Source: Stomatobaculum longum (lineage in GTDB: Bacteria; Bacillota; Clostridia; Lachnospirales; Lachnospiraceae). Taken from it: a stretch of 25,445 nt of DNA. The translations under genes were made by a program, and so were the position numbers. Each line of letters opens with the position of its first letter. The stretch's first letter is position 1. The DNA lies in contig CAJPKN010000013.1 of assembly GCA_905370385.1 (NCBI GenBank), positions 1 through 25,445 of the forward strand. Reading direction: 5' to 3'. A model generated the notes under the pieces. It did no database searches. It was not told where the DNA came from and was given only the letters and a program-made list of their open reading frames with translations. Of this stretch, positions 23,804 through 25,445 are shown piece by piece.

Positions 23804-24121
23804 ATGCGTATTTCCACGAATCTGTATGCCGGACCGCTGGCCTCGCCGAGGCGCAGCGAAATCCTGGATAAGCTACAGCGCGGAGGCGCCTTGCCTCTTG
23901 TCTATGTTCTGACCGGGTCATTACAAGCCGGCGAATTGATTGATATCTATTCCGTAGGCGAATTTCGACGTGATTTTGTGCAGCGTGAAAATCCTCTGGT
24001 CATCGGCATAGCAATCGGAAAAAAAGAATCCTTTCAAGTTGCAAAGACCATCATTACAGAGCTGTATGAGAGAAACGGAGCGGTGAATATCGATGCCAGC
24101 TTTGATACCGGCAATACTTAA
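23804..24121 (+). CDS. Conserved-looking protein of unknown function, 105 residues
   Basis: I do not recognise a named domain. The ATG at 23804 has AAGGA six bases upstream and starts one base after the cinA stop; codon use is like its neighbours, so it is probably real. It is soluble, with no signal peptide or membrane segment. The start MRISTNLYAGPLAS, a central LPLVYVLTGSLQAGELIDIYSV segment and a C-terminal alpha/beta pattern (NPLVIGIAIGKKESFQVAKTIITELYERNG) suggest a small alpha/beta fold. It overlaps the DUF2953 gene by 29 bases, so the two are likely translated together and may be functionally linked to that protein or to GerW downstream. Confidence 0.75.
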   Translation: MRISTNLYAGPLASPRRSEILDKLQRGGALPLVYVLTGSLQAGELIDIYSVGEFRRDFVQRENPLVIGIAIGKKESFQVAKTIITELYERNGAVNIDASFDTGNT

Positions 24122-25085
24122 GGGAATCCTGTTTCTCATTCTGCTTTTGTTGGGGCTCCTTCTCCTAATCCTGTTGCTTTTATTGTTCGTGCCGTTTTGC
24201 TATCGCGGGCACGGAAAACGCGTCGAGGAACAACTCTCCGGCGCGTTGCGCGTTTCCTGGCTCTTCTCACTGCTTCGCTTGAAACTTTCCTATCGGGAAC
24301 AAATGAAGGGTGAACTCTACTTCCTCTGTTTCCGCATCTACCAACTGGAGCATGAGGAAGAAGAGGAGGCAGTGCATATCGCAAACGGAGATGCCGAGAA
24401 AGCATCGGCATACGCAGAGAAGCCGGAGTTCAAAGCGCCGCCCGCAAGTGAAAACGAAGTTTATCCCGCGCCGAGGCAAAGCGTCACCGAAAAAGGGACG
24501 GAAGCCTTGCCGGAGCCGATAGACGGAACGGAAGCGGAAACGGCTGCTGCCCTAGAGGCTGCGGAAGAGAGACAGAGAAATAGACAGCTGCAAGAGAAAA
24601 AGCGCCGACATGCCAAGGCGGAGTCTTCTTCCGAAGCTGAGCGGAAGCAGGGAAAGCTTGCTGCGATTTGGAATCGTCTGCAGCAGCTGTACCAAAGAGC
24701 GGAAACGGAATATGATTTTTTTCAGAACGAGAGGACACAGCGCTTTTTGCACTATTTAAAGAGTAAGCTGTTTCGCTTTTTGCGGGAACTGATCCCGCGG
24801 CGCATCGCGGGAGAGTTGCGCTTCGGCTTTGCGGATCCGGCAGTGACGGGACAGGGTGCCGCTCTGGCAGCCCTCTTATTACCGTTTTACCGCGACAGTT
24901 TGCGGATAGAGCCGCTGTTTGACCGCGAGGAACTCTCCGGAGAACTTTCCTTCCGCGGACATTTGCAATTATTTGTTTTTTTATTTGGCGCAGCACAAAT
25001 TTGGTTTCACCGTGATTTCCGATATGTGTATCGGCATATTCGCGGAAAGGATAAGAGACAGAAGACGGAGGGAGTACATGGCTGA
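24093..25085 (+). CDS. DUF2953-type membrane-anchored protein
   Basis: A 330-residue protein. A leucine-rich membrane segment covers about residues 8-34, then a basic region. Residues about 85-200 are of low complexity, rich in Glu, Ala, Lys and Arg and probably disordered or coiled. The C-terminal domain (from about 235, RRIAGELRFGFADPAVTGQGAALAA-like) matches the DUF2953 pattern, by recognition and not by search. In sporulating Firmicutes this family lies next to the GerW/YtfJ gene, as here. ATG at 24093 overlaps the preceding gene by 29 bases; its ribosome binding site (GGAG, spacing 12) is weak, so coupling is likely. Confidence 0.78.
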   Translation: MPALIPAILKGILFLILLLLGLLLLILLLLLFVPFCYRGHGKRVEEQLSGALRVSWLFSLLRLKLSYREQMKGELYFLCFRIYQLEHEEEEEAVHIANGDAEKASAYAEKPEFKAPPASENEVYPAPRQSVTEKGTEALPEPIDGTEAETAAALEAAEERQRNRQLQEKKRRHAKAESSSEAERKQGKLAAIWNRLQQLYQRAETEYDFFQNERTQRFLHYLKSKLFRFLRELIPRRIAGELRFGFADPAVTGQGAALAALLLPFYRDSLRIEPLFDREELSGELSFRGHLQLFVFLFGAAQIWFHRDFRYVYRHIRGKDKRQKTEGVHG

Positions 25086-25445
25086 CAAGCGTTTTGCGGA
25101 ACAGGCGGAGGCACTGTTCCAGGGAATGAATGCATTTATATCCACGAAAACCGTGGTCGGCGCGCCGCAGCAGGCGGGCGATGCCATCATTATACCGCTG
25201 GTGGATGTCTCCTGCGGCATGGCGACCGGTGCCTTCGCGGATAAGAAGGGAAGCAGTGACGGGAACGGTGCAGGCGGCATGAGCACCAAAATATCTCCCG
25301 CGGCTGTTTTGATTATCCAGAACGGCGTAACCAAGTTGGTCAACGTAAAAAATCAGGACGCCGTAACTCGAGTTATGGATTTGGTCCCGGATGTCATCAA
25401 CCGCTTTACCGCAAATTTTTTTAATGATCCGGCGACCACCGAGAG
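25078..25445 (+). CDS. GerW (YtfJ) family spore protein, 3' partial
   Basis: The first 122 codons are visible and the gene continues beyond the window. The sequence (QAEALFQGMNAFISTKTVVGAP, then AIIIPLVDVSCGMATGAF, a Gly-rich stretch, SPAAVLIIQNG and VMDLVPDVINR) fits the GerW/YtfJ sporulation family, whose Bacillus member is needed for some germinant responses. ATG at 25078 follows GGAGGGAGTAC and overlaps the DUF2953 stop by eight bases. Homologues also occur in non-sporulating Clostridia, so its presence alone does not prove sporulation. Confidence 0.85.
   Translation, partial: MADKRFAEQAEALFQGMNAFISTKTVVGAPQQAGDAIIIPLVDVSCGMATGAFADKKGSSDGNGAGGMSTKISPAAVLIIQNGVTKLVNVKNQDAVTRVMDLVPDVINRFTANFFNDPATTE

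Overview
The window looks like an ordinary chromosomal stretch of a moderately GC-rich Clostridia bacterium, most likely a Lachnospiraceae. The evidence is Gram-positive gene content (LPXTG surface protein, infC-rpmI-rplT with an attenuated leader, PyrB-PyrI, a GerW/YtfJ-type sporulation protein), strong AGGAGG ribosome binding sites, TTGACA/TATAAT promoters, a bacterial class A RNase P RNA, and a stand-alone AICAR transformylase paired with a PurO-type IMP cyclohydrolase. An oral Stomatobaculum-like genus is a guess from gene content and base composition, not a demonstration.

Layout. (1) 1-4168: 3' part of a giant cell-wall-anchored surface protein made of about 15 InlB B-type (Listeria-Bacteroides) repeats, a Gly/Ser/Asn linker and an LPKTG sorting signal. 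Its 5' end lies outside the window. (2) 4313-5695: the infC-rpmI-rplT operon with a perfect promoter, a leader terminator (probable L20 autoregulation) and an apparent AUC start codon for infC. (3) 5822-6901: a LytTR regulator with a DUF3021-like membrane partner, then a tRNA-Leu(CAG) with its own promoter and terminator. (4) 6957-12229: dgt, dnaG, trmK and a fused nucleoside kinase, all co-directional; rpoD, commonly found beside dnaG, is absent here. (5) about 12274-12644: RNase P RNA. (6) 12694-14048, minus strand: pyrI and pyrB, divergent from a purine pair (PurO-type IMP cyclohydrolase and AICARFT) and galE on the plus strand. (7) 17306-19985, minus strand: dprA and comM. (8) 19986-20476: an unexplained intergenic stretch with a perfect hairpin. 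(9) 20477 to the end: gmk-rpoZ-rimO-pgsA-cinA(C-terminal)-unknown-DUF2953-gerW, tightly packed with frequent start/stop overlaps.

How the genes work together. Most of the window is housekeeping: translation initiation and ribosome assembly, replication priming with dNTP control, tRNA processing and modification, nucleotide synthesis (PyrBI; the last two purine steps; Gmk), phospholipid synthesis, and transformation-associated DNA handling (DprA, ComM). I do not see a clear novel defence or mobile system. The best candidates for a second look are the nested repeat architecture of the surface protein, the infC leader and start codon, the LytTR/membrane pair, the split purine module, the missing rpoD, and the uncharacterised 105-residue protein beside the DUF2953 gene.
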